The notes beneath the pieces are model-generated. The model saw only the letters and a program-made list of their open reading frames with translations. It had not been told where the DNA came from and did no database searches. This document shows, piece by piece, positions 1 through 11,912 of a DNA stretch of 64,000 nucleotides. The stretch is from Cyclina sinensis (taxonomy: Eukaryota > Mollusca > Bivalvia > Venerida > Veneridae): contig JAAONU010000013.1 of NCBI GenBank assembly GCA_012932295.1, positions 43,538,627-43,602,626 on the forward strand, in the 5' to 3' direction. A program made the translations under genes and the position numbers. Each line of letters begins with the position of its first letter. The first letter of the stretch is position 1.

Positions 1-119
1 TTAAGCATGCATACTTCTACATCTCTTACTTATCGTGAAAAATTGTTTAGTTATCGAGAAAAATTGTTGTTTCATATGCAAAATAATTCTATATACGGGC
101 ACTATTATGCTTTATAGAA

Positions 120-420
120 ATGGGTAGTCTAAAGATTTACTCTTACAATTGTCGTGGACTCAAGAATATTAACAAAAGAGATCTGATTTCTTTAACCTCA
201 TTAAGGAAAAAAGGCTGATATATTCTGTCTACAAGAGACTCATTTCACTTCAGCAAATAAAACAACTATTTACTCTGATTGTAATGGGAAATGTTAAGAA
301 ATCTTATTGGTGCCTACAGGGAAATTCATGGTGACAAGAAAACTGTTACATGGAGAAGGTTAACTCCATTTCACTAGGGTAAGCTTGATTTCGTTCTCAT
401 ATCGCAAAGTTTAAGTATAC
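120..420 (+). pseudogene. LINE endonuclease domain remnant
   Basis: From the ATG at 120 the frame reads a 'YSYNCRGLKN' motif, typical of the first strand of LINE AP-endonucleases. A frame change near 210 then gives 'DIFCLQETHFT', the metal-binding E-containing motif. Further on, 'TWRRLTPFH' and 'KLDFVLIS' match the later endonuclease motifs. At least one frameshift and one in-frame stop separate them, and much of the middle of the domain is missing. It cannot make an active nuclease. Confidence 0.75.
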
Positions 421-1204
421 ATATAAGAAATTGTATTACAAATATGACTTATAAATCTGATCATTCTATCATTAATATTGACTTATGTTTCTCAAAAATC
501 CAGCTTGGTAAAAGTTTATGAGAATTTAACAATTCTTTGTTGTATAATGTTAATTATGTAAATTGTATAAACCATAAGATAGATGGTCATACTGCAGTAT
601 TGTCTACCTGTTTGTAATAGAGAAAATGTATTTCAGCTAAATAGATCATCGTTAGAATTTACCACTGAGGAAGAGTTATTTTTACCTTATTAATGGAAGT
701 GCGTGGGCAAACTATCTCTTACTCTAGTTTTAAATCTAGACAAATAAAGATAGAAAGAAAGTTCTTACATCTAGGATGTTAGATTTAGAAACTGTGATAA
801 CGGAAGAAAATAAAGAAGAGTTAATAATGTTACAAAAGCAGTTAGAAGAACTGAAAATGAAAACATTATACAGGATACTTTGTAAGTTCAAGATCACACT
901 AGATTGAGCACGAGGAGAAGTCATCTTCATATTTTGTAATCGAGAGAAATCGCATGATACGAGCAAAACAATTCCATTTATTCAAAACGATGATGACACA
1001 GCTATATATAGCCAAAACGATATACTGGAAGAGACATAGAATTACTACTCAAAACTATATGATATTGATAATAACACAGAGTATGATTTTGATTAAAAAT
1101 TTTAAATGCTATTTTAAGTGACAATAATGTACAAGAATTAAGTGAAGAAGAAGCAGATAGTTTAGAAGGATTACTTACATATAAAGAAGTCTCGTTTACA
1201 TTAA

Positions 1205-2340
1205 AAACATATGAAAAAAGAGAAAAGTCCAGGATGTGATGGGTCTACAGTGGAGTTTTATTCAAGGTATTTTTGAATAAAATAGGTCATTTTGTTGTTA
1301 ATGCTATAAATTGTGCACTTTTAAAGAACAGTTTCTCTAGAAGTGTAAAAATAGGAATAATCACATGTATACCAATAGAAAACAAACCATAACAGCTCTT
1401 AAAATTGGAAACCGATTACTCTTTTAAAGTCTTCTTTACAAACTAGCATCTGGTAGTATAGCTAACAGAACAGTTCTGTTCTGTTCTGTATAGCTAACAG
1501 AATGAAAACAAGTGTTGAGTACTCTTGTTTCTTAAGATCAGACTGGTTTTATAAAAGGGCATTTTATTGGGGAAAATACTAGACTGCTGTATGACATAAT
1601 GAAAATAACAGAAAATAAAAATTTACCTGGACTTATAATACTTATTAATTTTGAAAAAGCCTTTGATTCCATCTCTTTTAATTTTATTGAAAAGGTTTTA
1701 ACCTTTTTAAAGTTTGGTGAAATAGTTATGAAATGGACAAGATTGTTTTTATACAACACAGAGGTTAGTGTCCAACTAAATGGGTTTTTTTTGGTCTAAC
1801 AAAGAGGATGTAGACAAAGTGATCCTGTTTCTCCTTATATATTTATCCTTTGTGCTGAAAGTTTAGCAATACAAATCCGTAACAATAAGAATGTAAAGGG
1901 AATTAAGATAGATGGTGAGGAATATAAAATCTCTCAGTTCGCAGATGATACATCTCTTCTTCTTGATGGATCAGAAAAAACTGTAAAATCAGTGTTATAT
2001 CTGCTTCACAGTTTCTCACTTATATCTGGGCTAAAGGTAAATTTTGATAAAACTAAGGTTATATAGATAGGTTCTTTAAAATATTCTTCAAGATCAATAA
2101 AAACTAAATGGAAACTATCGTGGGGGATACGCAATTCAAACTATTATGCATTATCTTTGATGGAAACTTAAACAATATGATTAAGCTAAACTTTAAGGAA
2201 AAGGTGAATAAAGTAAAAATAAGTATAACACATTGGAGAAGGAGAAAAATAACACCTATAGGCCGTATAACTGTTGTAAAATCATTAGCTACTTCCACTA
2301 TTAACTCATTTATTTATAAATCTACAGTCACCTATTAAGT
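1205..2340 (+). pseudogene. LINE reverse transcriptase remnant
   Basis: The RT fingers and palm can be followed through frame changes. They run from 'KSPGCDGSTVEFY' (about 1225) through 'DQTGFIKG' (about 1540), 'GLIILINFEKAFDS' (from about 1630) and 'RGCRQSDPVSPYIFILCAESLA' in broken form (about 1806-1868) to the catalytic box 'FADDTSLLL' (about 1939-1965), a variant of YADD. The thumb 'LKVNFDKTKV' follows, with a stop at about 2065, and then 'WRRRKITPIGRITVVKSL' (about 2236-2290). A short local duplication of 'gttctgttctgt' and 'atagctaacagaa' lies near 1455-1503. Stops and indels show long neutral decay. Confidence 0.85.
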
Positions 2341-2397
2341 TTTGGATGAAAAATATCAATGATATATTTAATATTTTTTTTATGGAATGGCACAAAT

Positions 2398-2472
2398 CAT
2401 CGTCGGATACCCACGGCCGATCCATTAACTTTTATGATTAATGTAATAATCAACCGTGGGTATCCGACGATG
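2398..2472. mobile_element. 75-bp palindromic MITE with 9-bp target duplication
   Basis: A perfect 19-bp terminal inverted repeat (2398-2416 and 2454-2472) encloses an AT-rich 37-base centre. It is flanked on both sides by the 9-base direct repeat GGCACAAAT (2389-2397 and 2473-2481). Removing the insert and one repeat rejoins the LINE frame from 'FLWNGT' to 'NKIKQTVGIKDY', so the empty site can be read from the host element. A 9-bp duplication is the size known for Mutator-like transposases. The family assignment is inference, because the element has no coding capacity. Confidence 0.8.
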
Positions 2473-3430
2473 GGCACAAATAAAATAAAGCAAACTGTTG
2501 GTATAAAAGATTATACATATGGTGGTCTAGAAACAGCAGATTTACAGAGTTACATACACTGTGTGGTATGAACATAGTGAAAGTAAATGCCATAAACTGG
2601 TGAAGACATTTATAGGTTTAAGTATTTCTTAATTTTTGTAATATGTTCTGTCTGCTTACTGTTTCTAGATTTCTGGACTAAACAATGAATTTTGGAAAGA
2701 TGTTTTGAAAGCAAATATGGTTTATATTGATAAATTCAATGTTAAAAATATGGATCAGTCGAGGAATATGCCATTGTTTTATAATGAAAAGTTTATGGTA
2801 GATAAAAAGACCTGTATTTATGCCAATTTTATATGAGAGAGGAATTAAGTTTGTTAAGGATATTCTTAGATGTGATGGAAATTTTGTTGATATAGATTTT
2901 TTACAAAAAAAAGAGAGAAAAACAGGAAAAATGGTAAACTTTGTCCAATTTAATGGTTTTAAACGGGCAGTTAAAAAAATTATGGAAAGCAGTACATATA
3001 GATATGACAATAGCACATACATTGATAGTTTTTAAACCCATCTACGAATTGCTATATTTACCCCATACTGACAAAAACTAATTACAGGAAATTTGGTTAT
3101 GAATTATTCATATGTAATACAGATACTCCAACCAGCAAACTTATGTAAGAATATTGATATTTACTGGAAGAATGTTTTTGAGCCGCCAGGCTCCTTGCAG
3201 TCAGTTTGCGGCCGGACTTGTTTTCCTTCTTTACTCAACGGATTCGGCATTTTACCAACATTGAATACAAGTACACTAAAAAGTAGATCAGTATGAAACG
3301 TCTGGAATTTCGAAAGCCCGATTACAGCAGTGTTAAAACTTAATCTTAATAAAGTAATTTATTATGAATATAAAAGATGTATGCCTGTAGGCCAAAATTA
3401 TTCTGCATTTCACCAAAAAATCCGTTGGCG

Positions 3431-4228
3431 GAGCGACTTCGCCCATGTCAGCAATCGGTGACCTGAATTTAGCCAATCAAAATCGTGAGCGTCATTTGAC
3501 ATGGTAAAAAGTGGTCAATGTGCGTACTGCAAATAATCGGAAAGCAATATAAGATTGTGTTATCTCCCCTAATTCGCCCCAGTCTGTGGTCAACTTCAAA
3601 AGGAAAATAACGGGTTATAAACTTAAAATCATTGAAAATTAAAAGGAACAGAAGTGAAATAAAGTGTCTCATATAAATGAACGAAGCAGAAGAGAGAATG
3701 GCACAGTAAACATAGCATACTATTTTTCGTTTTGCTTGCTTACCGGACTTTCAAACCCGGCATTTAGCTATTGAGTTTGTTCGACATCCGGATTTTGACG
3801 TTTTTTATTATAATTATTATCATATCTTAGTGTACAGAAATCAAAATTAGACTCTTAGTGTACATAAGCAGTTTAACAGGATATAAGTGCACTTTTTATC
3901 TTGAAGAGATAGTAGAGTTGTTAGATCAAGTTGTTACCCCAGAGAAAGTACAAACTGGACACGACAGTCAATGACTCGACGGATGCGATGACTCGACAAA
4001 AAGGCGGTTCCCTCATGCTATTTTGAGTCATCGCAAATTTACTGTATATTTAAAGCATACCTTGAATATCTTGGACATAGAATACTCAATGAATTTCTTG
4101 GAGACAGAAAACTCTGTGAGTTCCTTGAAGATAGAAATAAACAGTATATACTTAATTGTCATAGACACTGGTAAATTTCTTAGAAACAGCTACAGACTGA
4201 GTTTTTTACGTGCACTTATACAGTAAAA
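3431..4228. other. Non-coding, no recognised feature
   Basis: AT-rich sequence without a convincing gene. A 'gatgactcgacggatgcgatgactcgac' type direct repeat (GATGACTCGAC twice, near 3970-4000) and short polypurine runs are the only structure seen. It may contain the 5' untranslated part of the element that carried the following 2A peptide. Confidence 0.4.
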
Positions 4229-4492
4229 ATGATAAGGTCAACTGTCGTGAGGCATATAGATATCAGTAATGGGCATAGATTTGGTGTCTTGGCGGGCCAG
4301 AGAAATCTATTTTGCCCGTCACAGCATGGAAATCTGCGGCTGTTGAATAAGAAACATTGTTTTCAACAAGTAGTGTGGCAACGTATTGTATTTGCTGGTA
4401 TTTTTCTAATGTCACTTCTACTTTTTCTTGCTGGTGACATTGAAACAAATCCAGGTCCTGCACTGCATCGGCTTAAGTCTTCCTTTGCATAG
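4229..4492 (+). CDS. Small ORF ending in a 2A 'stop-carry-on' peptide
   Basis: This 87-residue ORF contains a hydrophobic stretch (about residues 54-70, IVFAGIFLMSLLLFLA) running directly into GDIETNPGP at 4433-4459. That is an exact match to the 2A consensus D(V/I)ExNPGP, at which the ribosome skips one peptide bond between the last G and P. The upstream leucine-rich run is also typical of active 2A sequences. Only 12 residues follow before a stop. In molluscs and sea urchins such 2A peptides are known at the N-terminus of CR1/L2-type LINE proteins and of some NLR-type receptors, where the unskipped form can act as a signal peptide. No such downstream frame is visible here, so this is either a stranded 5' end of a retroelement or an exon whose partner I cannot see. 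Confidence 0.6.
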   Translation: MIRSTVVRHIDISNGHRFGVLAGQRNLFCPSQHGNLRLLNKKHCFQQVVWQRIVFAGIFLMSLLLFLAGDIETNPGPALHRLKSSFA

Positions 4493-4869
4493 GAGTCATC
4501 ACCATGGTTCAGACATTTACAACTTATTCTCGTATGGTAAGCAATGTGTTGGGTGTTGTGTTGTCACGTCACGTTTTCCTTCAGGATATTTCCATGAATC
4601 ATAGAAGATATGGACAAAATTTTGTATATCAATTGGCGGCTCTCAGGAACTTCAGTCCTTTGATTAGTTTTGTGTTTGTTTCTACAAGAGATTCCTATAT
4701 ACAGTGAAAACTCTTGTTTTAAGGGAGACAGCTTAACCTGATAGAAGTATACAAGGCGGGGTTAACCCCCTTATCACAAACCAAGTAACAGTTATATTGT
4801 GTGATGAACAAACATAAGGCGCTAAGATAAGAATGTATAATTAGAATAGTATCGATGAATTGAAGGTTG
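4493..4869. other. Non-coding gap
   Basis: A 67-codon ORF (4504-4707) lies here but has no recognisable domain. A possible GT...AG pair (4535 and 4587) splits it. I see nothing firm. Confidence 0.35.
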
Positions 4870-7221
4870 TTTATACAACTAACTATGTTATTGTAATATT
4901 GTTCTAATATCTACCATTAAAAGTGAAATATTTGTTTACATGTATGTGATGTGTTGGGCATATTACCTTATTTCAAAAATAATTAAACAATCTATGCATT
5001 GCCTACAATACTCAAATATTTGCTATAAATGTTTGGCAGTGACTAATACAATGACTTCATTATCAAATTGACTGGTCACATTGGTTATATTTTCTTCCGT
5101 AGCACTGGTTTGGCATATCTCTCTTGTTTCATTTACTTTCTATAAAGCACTTACTTTTGTGTTCACGACTTTTTCACGCTAATATTGTCGACGTAAGATA
5201 ACTTTTCCGTTGAACAAAGTAGAGTCATTTGTTTTGTGAATAGTGACGTGTGTGTGAATACGACAGATAAAACACGAGTATAAACACGTATTTAAATAAT
5301 AATTAATATTTCACATCGTTCGCTAATGCTACTGTTTCCTTGCTGAAAAGATTCTTTAAATAAAATTTCTGAATCAGATTCTCATATAAAACATGTTTAA
5401 TTGTCATAGTTTGCCGTTGTTGGAAGAAACGTTAAGATACGTTAGTCTAATGCTGGTATGTTTTTAGAATCCATGACGGAAACAGAACATTAAAAGGATT
5501 ATTAAGTGGTTCGAAAGATTTTCAACGAAGGCCATGGGCAAGACAATCTTTATTTCTGGACGCTTTTCTATGTGGCTTCTTATATTGTTTGACATTGTGA
5601 AAATACAACAGTTCTTCAAAATAAGCTGATTCCAAGTGTAAATCAGACTCATTATTTTTCATTTTTTCTTGAGAAATGCCCAAAAGAATTTTTTTATCAG
5701 CTGATCGAAGACATGTAAACATGAACATAACGCTGTTATCAGGCTAATAGAAACGGGTTTCAAACAGTTTTCAAGCAGAACAAGATAGATGAATGCATGT
5801 CTCTGTATTTCAAAGGTTATAAGGTCATAAGACCATTCTGTGAAACGGTAAAATAAAAAAATAGGCATTTGCAGAAAGTAAAGAAAAAATCTTTAAATGA
5901 TTCTAGTAGTGTTGCTTGGTACCAAATACGAAGGAATGGGCTGACAATTCCATAATTCTATCATCATCCTAATCAAGCTACGCATTTCAAACGGATATGT
6001 GTAATAGTAATTACTTTTATTAAAAGTTTTCCTTGGCCTTACAATTTGGCCTTGTTCTTGTAACAGATCTTTCAAGCCAGAGAGATCCGTTGTCAGGAAT
6101 TTCCCATCTGGTGCTGTGCCTGATAACACATGAGTTACATCAGGTCTTCTGTAATCAAACATGCTCCCGGTATAATTTAACTAAATCTTCTTTCCTATTC
6201 TGGAAAATGTGGAGAGAAAAAAAGAAGAGAGAGAGAGAGGCGTCAGTATCCAGAAAAGCATTTCCATTGTCGTTTGTTTGTTAAGCAGTCTGACTATGAT
6301 AGCCCTTACCACAGACACACGAAGAGTGGTCGAATGGTCAACGACTATGACCCTTTCCACCAGAATGTCCGACAAAATCATAAAAATGTTCCTGATATGC
6401 CTCTGTCAATCAAATTCTACTGTAGAAATGATTTATTTTACATTTTTTAGGATAATATCTCTATCCAATGTCCTATCTTTATTAAGAATATTATTTTTTC
6501 CAAGAACGTAAAAAAACCCCAAAAAACAAAACAAAACATTTTTACATTACTTTTCTGTATCATCGCAGTTCATTATTTTTTCCGAATGGATTTGATTTTA
6601 ATGGATAGACGTCCCTTGAATTAGATTTCAGTATATTATTTTTTAATCCACGATGTTGTACGGGATAACATATTTATTTCTTGATAGCTTTTATTTTAAG
6701 ACCTCCGTTGGAGTATGGGTTTTTGTGGTTCGTCTGATTGTATCTTGTTTTTCTTCCAAAATGAATAGAAAATCGATGTTTACAACGTAATAAAAAATTG
6801 TTGTTTTTTTTCGTCAACATTCGTTAAAACTGAAAACATAGGTTTATTTTTGGCAGAACAAATGTTTTCATTCTGATTATAACACAGGTTCTTCGCAATT
6901 ATATTGCGTTTATTGGTTGATCGTGTATGTAGATCAAGGGTTTGTCATTCTTTGAATGTTAGAAAAAAGGGAAAAAAGCAGATAATAATGCCTGCTGATA
7001 GTGTTGGGGAAGGGAATACAATATACAAGCCCAAACCCGCACAGACCATAAAGAAATTCAAACTACTTAGAAATGATGTTCTACGAAGAATGCCTTTGAT
7101 ACATTACATTATTCTCTATTTGCAACCCAATCGTTCTTCAGAATTGCAAGAAAAAATAATCACGATTTGTTTGATCATTATTTTTTTTAATATTATGATT
7201 TAGGCCATAAAAGACAGTAGA
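4870..7221. other. 3' flank of receptor gene, copy 1; no gene seen
   Basis: Duplicated but non-coding sequence downstream of the minus-strand gene. Short ORFs on both strands are not kept in copy 2 (frames differ), which argues against coding. A purine tract 'agagagagag' lies near 6226-6240. Confidence 0.55.
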
Positions 7222-8285
7222 CTATGTATCTTCGATCCAGCACTCATTTCTAAATGCTGAAGGCTGGTAATCTTCGTCGCTGTGTGCATCATTATTTTCA
7301 TTACTTATGTACTTTTTTGAAGACCTACATCTTTTGTCAACAAAGGTCATTACATCACAACACAACATAATCCCACCCAAACTACACAAAATCAAGAGAC
7401 CCAAAGTTCCAATAAAAACAGAAGACGGCCTGGAATCGTATCTGCTTATAAGTTTAGATTGTGCGAGTGCGGTTTTCTTTGTATCAATTTTTGTGTTCTT
7501 TATAAGTTTCGCAATGATTTCGTCTTCCGTCATATTAGTAAATGTCTTGTTGCGATAGCATATACAAGGCATTAAGTACAATTTTGATATGAGTTTTTCT
7601 GTTGAAGTAGATAAGGACGATTGACTAGTTGCCGCAAATGTTGTTGGCGCCGACATTGTTAATGTAGCGGACGATGTTGTTGGCGCCGACATTGTTGATG
7701 AAGCGGACGATGTTGTTGGCGCCGACATTGTTGATGTAGCGGACGATATTGTTGGCGCCGACATCGTTGATGTAGCTGACGATGTTGTTGGCGCCGACAT
7801 TGTTGATGTAGCGGACGATGTTGTTGGTGCCGATGTTGTTGATATGGCGGACGATGTTGTTGGCGCCGATGTTGTTGATATGGCGGACGATGTTGTTAGT
7901 GCCAATGTTGTTGACGTAGTGGACGATGTTGTTGGCGCCGACATTGTTGATGTAGAGGACGATGTTGTTGGCGCCGATGTTGTTGATATGGCGGATGATA
8001 TTGATGACGCCATTGTTGTTGACGTAGTGGAAGATGTTGTAAGTGCCGACGTTGTTGATAAAGCGGACGATGTTGATCGCGCCGAAGTTGTTGATACGGC
8101 GGATGATGTTGTTGGCACCGACGTTGTTGAGACTGATGATGAAATTGGTTGTTGTGTTGTCGATGAAGAGGTAGTTGTTGAAGACAGCGTTGGTAAAGAC
8201 GTTGTTTCAGCCGACGTCTGTGTAGTTGCTTCAGCTTCTGTTGATGTTGCTGGGTTTTCTGTTGTCGTTATTGGTGCTGGCGTCT
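7222..8285 (-). CDS. Last exon, copy 1: mucin stalk, CxC motif, TM and tail
   Basis: Read on the minus strand, the exon begins at a TTTTCAG acceptor (phase 1, joining codon G|AG) and ends at the stop at 7222. It encodes a long Ser/Thr/Pro-rich stalk made of degenerate 12-residue repeats of the type TTSSATSTMSAP, expected to be heavily O-glycosylated. The juxtamembrane segment follows: 'MPCICYRNKTFTNMTEDE', with two N-glycosylation sites, then 'IDTKKTALAQSKLISRYDSRPSS'. A hydrophobic span (VFIGTLGLLILCSLGGIMLC) comes next, and an acidic cytoplasmic tail ends the protein. The Cx C-[MTxEE]-R-S-x(6)-DxRPS-TM ending resembles the C-terminus shared by many molluscan membrane mucin-like proteins. 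The stalk is roughly 126 residues longer than in copy 2. It is the fourth exon of a CCP/apple receptor whose first exon is broken in this copy. Confidence 0.8.
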
Positions 8286-9979
8286 CTGAAAACAATCAGG
8301 TAGATATTAGTTATTATGATTTTCGGTCTCACAGTTGATCATTCTCTCACTGCAGTGAAACGACAAACACTAAAAAGCTATTACTATCTTAGTTCACTAA
8401 GAAATCGAACGAATGATATTTGTCCTGAAAATATTAAATACTTTTAAGGATACTGGTACTTAAAGAGCAGAACCTGTATATTATTGTCTTTACGCAACAT
8501 ATACGGTACTCATTATTGGTTTGTTCTAAAGATCCTAACAGTATGTTATTTACTGATAAATATTCCTGTTTTGTTTCGGTCAACTGTTTCTACGCACTAA
8601 TGTCAAGTTGACTAGGTGTACAAGTTACTGACATTGTATTTTTGTTGAGTTATATGTAAACATTGTCGGCACAATGTGAACAAAGCCTGTAAAACAAACT
8701 GATTATTCCTAATAGACAGCTGTTAAACTTGTTCAAAGACATAATAAAACAGGTTAGGTAATAGACATCAGAGAATCGTGTTGGTTGGTCAGGATCGTCG
8801 AATAATGCTTGAGAATAAAGCTTACTGGCGACCTCAGTAAACTAGAATGCCCATGGGCAGCATGTCGAGCCTGCCAATTGAAAGCCGCTTATGGAGATGA
8901 GACAGTGAAATGGAAATTCTGGGAAGTTACTACAACTAGTGGACTGTCCGGGGAAGGGGAAGAATAGGACTATATAATGGACATAGTAAGACATACCTTT
9001 TTTAGTTATGGAGTTCTTCCCCCCACACTGGACAGGACGACAGAATGACAAAATGACATAATAATGGAAGGACAAGGCAGGCCTATATATTTCTCTTTCA
9101 GGGAGCATAACAAATTTATTACAGTATTTTCAAATTGTTCCATGCATGGAGAAGTAATTGCCCAGACAAGGTCTATCATCAATATTTTGGACCTTTGAGC
9201 TGTCACTGTGACCTTGACCTCTGAGCTACGACACACGACACATCATCTCATCAAGGTGAACAAATGTGTCAAGGTGTTTTAAAATCCTTCCATGCAGGGA
9301 GAAGTTATAGCCCGGACAAGGTCTATCATAAAAATTTTGGACTTTTGACCTGGCTCTGTGACCTTTTAGCTAGAAACTTGGGTCTTACACGCGACACACA
9401 GTCTCATTAAGCCTGAACAAATGTGCAAAGGTATTTCAAAATCCTTCAATGCACAGAGAAGTTATGGCCCGGACAAGGCCATCTGGATGGACGGACGCAC
9501 GCACGCACGCACATACACCGAACTGCAATGCCAAATGTGACGATTATGTCGAGCTATCCGCAAGCGGACTCGACAAAAAATGAATTTCTTATTCAAAAAA
9601 CTTTACACCGCAGTCTAGCTTTCCCTCGTGCGAGCAATGGACAACTTCGGTATTAAGGTCGTGTCTTTTTGTTCCATCTAGTTAGGAATCACAAAGTTTA
9701 AAATTAGAGAAAAAGTCAAATCGTTAATCCAAAAATCATTTCTTACATTTTAAAATGTTTTTAACTTCGATTAAAGGTTCCGTTTATGTTGAATAAAAAA
9801 ATAATGCAATTGTTGAATTTGGTGGTTTTCATTGACGGCGAGTATATGTATTTTTCCAGTCCTTTATGCGTGAAAATTTATCACTGCGAATTATCACACT
9901 TATTCTATATTCAGTTAACAGAACTCCGAAGCTGTATAGGCACTATTTCAAATGAGAACTAAGATTTTACAAAACATAC
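8286..9979 (-). other. Intron 3 of receptor gene, copy 1, with interspersed repeat
   Basis: The intron lies between the CCP exon and the mucin exon. About 9100-9510 holds two to three tandem units of roughly 165 bp. Their shared words include 'ggacaaggtctatcat', 'attttggacctttga' and 'gtgaccttgacctctgagct', and the block ends in a 'ggacggacgcacgcac' tail, a common form of molluscan interspersed repeat. The same block sits at the same place in copy 2 (about 18820-19235), so it predates the duplication or was spread by conversion. Confidence 0.6.
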
Positions 9980-10528
9980 CACTTGTTGTTCCGTTGAGTT
10001 CGCAAGTTGGCAGGCGGATATCCCAGTTTCCTGTAATGTCACATGAAGCAGAAGCATTTCCAACTAAAATATAGCCAGGGTCACATGTAAATGTTGCTAC
10101 ATCATTGTATTCCCTTCCAGATAAAATTACTTTTCCATTTGTAATAGACTCAATCTCTCTACAATTTACTAGTTCACACTCAGGATCTCTTCCCTCCCAT
10201 ACGCCCAGTTCAGTACACTGTCTCGTTGAACTTTCGGTGGAAAGCATATATGTAAAGTTACAGCTGTAGTAGGCTGTATGCTGATATCCTGTTCCGGTGA
10301 AATTTACAAATCCATTCGCCGGTGAATTTGGTTCCCCACAGTCTGCAATCTCGCATGTGGGCGTGGTTTCACTCCAGGTTGCGTCCGATTGACAGACCGC
10401 CGTAAGAGTGTTCGTTGTAGTGTTTGCTACAACAAAACCTGGGTTGCAGGTAAAGGTGGCCGGGTCAAACTCGGCAGTCCCATTGATAACAACAGATCCA
10501 TTTACCGGACTTGTCAGATTTCCACAAC
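9980..10528 (-). CDS. Exon 3, copy 1: three CCP/sushi modules (intact)
   Basis: A 549-base exon (183 codons, phase 1 at both ends) lies between an AG acceptor and a GTATGT donor. It encodes three consecutive complement control protein modules. Each has four cysteines and the conserved Trp/Gly spacing: CGNLTSPVNGS...ATFTCNPGF...ATWSETTPTC, then DCGEPNSPANG...YYSCNFTY...GVWEGRDPEC, then NCREIESITNGK...ATFTCDPGY...GNWDIRLPTC. Several N-x-T/S glycosylation sites are present. CCP modules bind proteins or glycans on the extracellular side. The join to the preceding exon gives EHPG|CGN and to the next gives TTS(E)TPAP, both in frame. The frame is open throughout, unlike copy 2. Confidence 0.88.
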
Positions 10529-11912
10529 CTAGAAATCAAAAGAAATTGACAAATCAAAAATATATAAATAAACACGGTGTAATCAAACTAAAACAAAAAT
10601 ACCTCAGTTGCTTCTTTCTAACGGTCACTGAGTTAGTCCACGTTTTAACCATTTGGAACATAACTTCCGTACTGTAGATTTGATAAAAATATAAAATATG
10701 TTTGATTTAAGGGTGAATCAACAAACGTGTCTGCTTGTTTCTTGTGTTTGCTTTGTTCTTAGTCGATTATTACAATATTATGATTTACATCTAGCAAAAA
10801 AACATTCATTCTTACATTTTGTAAATTTTAATTTCAATGTTTTTCGTGTAACCTGTAACGTGTTTTCAAATATAATAACAGTAATCTTGTTACAAAATGA
10901 TTTTCAAAGTGTTCAATGTAGACTTGTGGATCTACAAAAATAAAGACAGACATACCTTTAAAATTCAAGCTAAATAGTATATATTTATTATGAACACCTG
11001 TAAAGTATTGACGCTTGATTGAAAGCTGAATTGTACTGATTATTTATTTTATCGATCTACTCAAAATTAATTGGCTCTGCAGACCTAATTATTGTAAACA
11101 GTCGAGTAATTGTTAAAAAAGATATAAAAAGACCTCACTTTGGAAATCTGATCTATGTATAACGCCACATTATTTTGAGAAGTACTAAATTTTATATAGA
11201 ATAATTAAACCTTTTATTTCATCAGACATAAAGGAAAATCGAAGGGAAAAAGGTATCTTAGTAGAATTATGGCATGATAGAAAATCATTGACAGCAGACA
11301 AAAGTTATACTTTCAAGAATTCTACAAAACTCAACCGGAAAACCGGAGAATATAAAGTGTGTCTGTCTCTTATTAGACACCGTAGGCCCTGACCTACACT
11401 TTGCGACCCTACCCAACCCACTCTAAAAATAAATATTTTTTAGGTATAGAAATAGATCAAACACCTAAACTGTCATAAAAACTCAAGGGTTCGGTGTAGT
11501 TAATTTTATTTTACCATGCGACGAACTGATAAGTTTTAAATATATTCTTACAGGCACCATGATCTTTTTTAGATATAAAAGAGATGGAGGGTCAAGTCCC
11601 CCGTACCGCACAGAAATCAAACTTACATTTCCATATAAACAAAGCTAAGCCCTGTCTAATTTAGGTGATTAATTTCGCCTTGACAGCATACGGCAATCTT
11701 TATTTTCTGCAACTAAATTCATTATGGTAAACATTAACTTTACGTCAATAACAAATGAAAAAGAAAAGATGCATTTTTGGCAACTAATGCTTGATTTAAA
11801 AAAAAAAACAAAAAAAAAAAACAACAACAAAAAATATTTTTTGCATAAATGTATTCGTTATAAGCTTCTGCAGAATGTTGTACTCGTATATGTAAGAAAA
11901 CCTTTCTTATAC
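10529..11912 (-). other. Intron 2 of receptor gene, copy 1
   Basis: Non-coding, nearly identical to 20247-21605 apart from small indels: a 23-base deletion-type difference near 10815 and a telomere-like filler in copy 2 at 20742-20756. An A-rich slippage tract (11798-11833) is much longer than in copy 2. Confidence 0.7.

Larger units (their letters stand above)
1..3430 (+). mobile_element. Decayed Tx1/L1-type LINE retrotransposon
   Basis: Remnants of a LINE ORF2 lie in order on the plus strand but in shifting frames. An AP-endonuclease start comes first, then the 'KSPGxDGxTVEFY' region, the reverse transcriptase core and a C-terminal region with 'FLWNG..KIK..xGIKDYxYGGL' and 'LYxxERGIKFVKDIL'-like stretches. 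This order and wording match the Tx1/L1 group of non-LTR elements. The frames are interrupted many times, so the copy is dead. The left end may run off the window. The right end is uncertain: protein-like traces fade after about 3030, and a last weak trace sits near 3340-3420. The stretch at 3180-3305 does not fit the element and may be an insertion. Confidence 0.8.

Noticed and set aside
736..966. Minus-strand ORF inside the LINE
   Set aside because: Antisense shadow of the decayed retrotransposon.
4504..4707. 67-codon ORF after the 2A peptide, possible second part of a 2A-linked protein
   Set aside because: It is in a different frame from the 2A ORF, with a stop between them, and has no known domain.
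7844..8338. 164-codon plus-strand ORF with repeats of the VVDMADDVVGAD type
   Set aside because: It is the antisense shadow of the mucin Ser/Thr repeat, whose minus-strand frame has the splice signals, TM and conserved tail.
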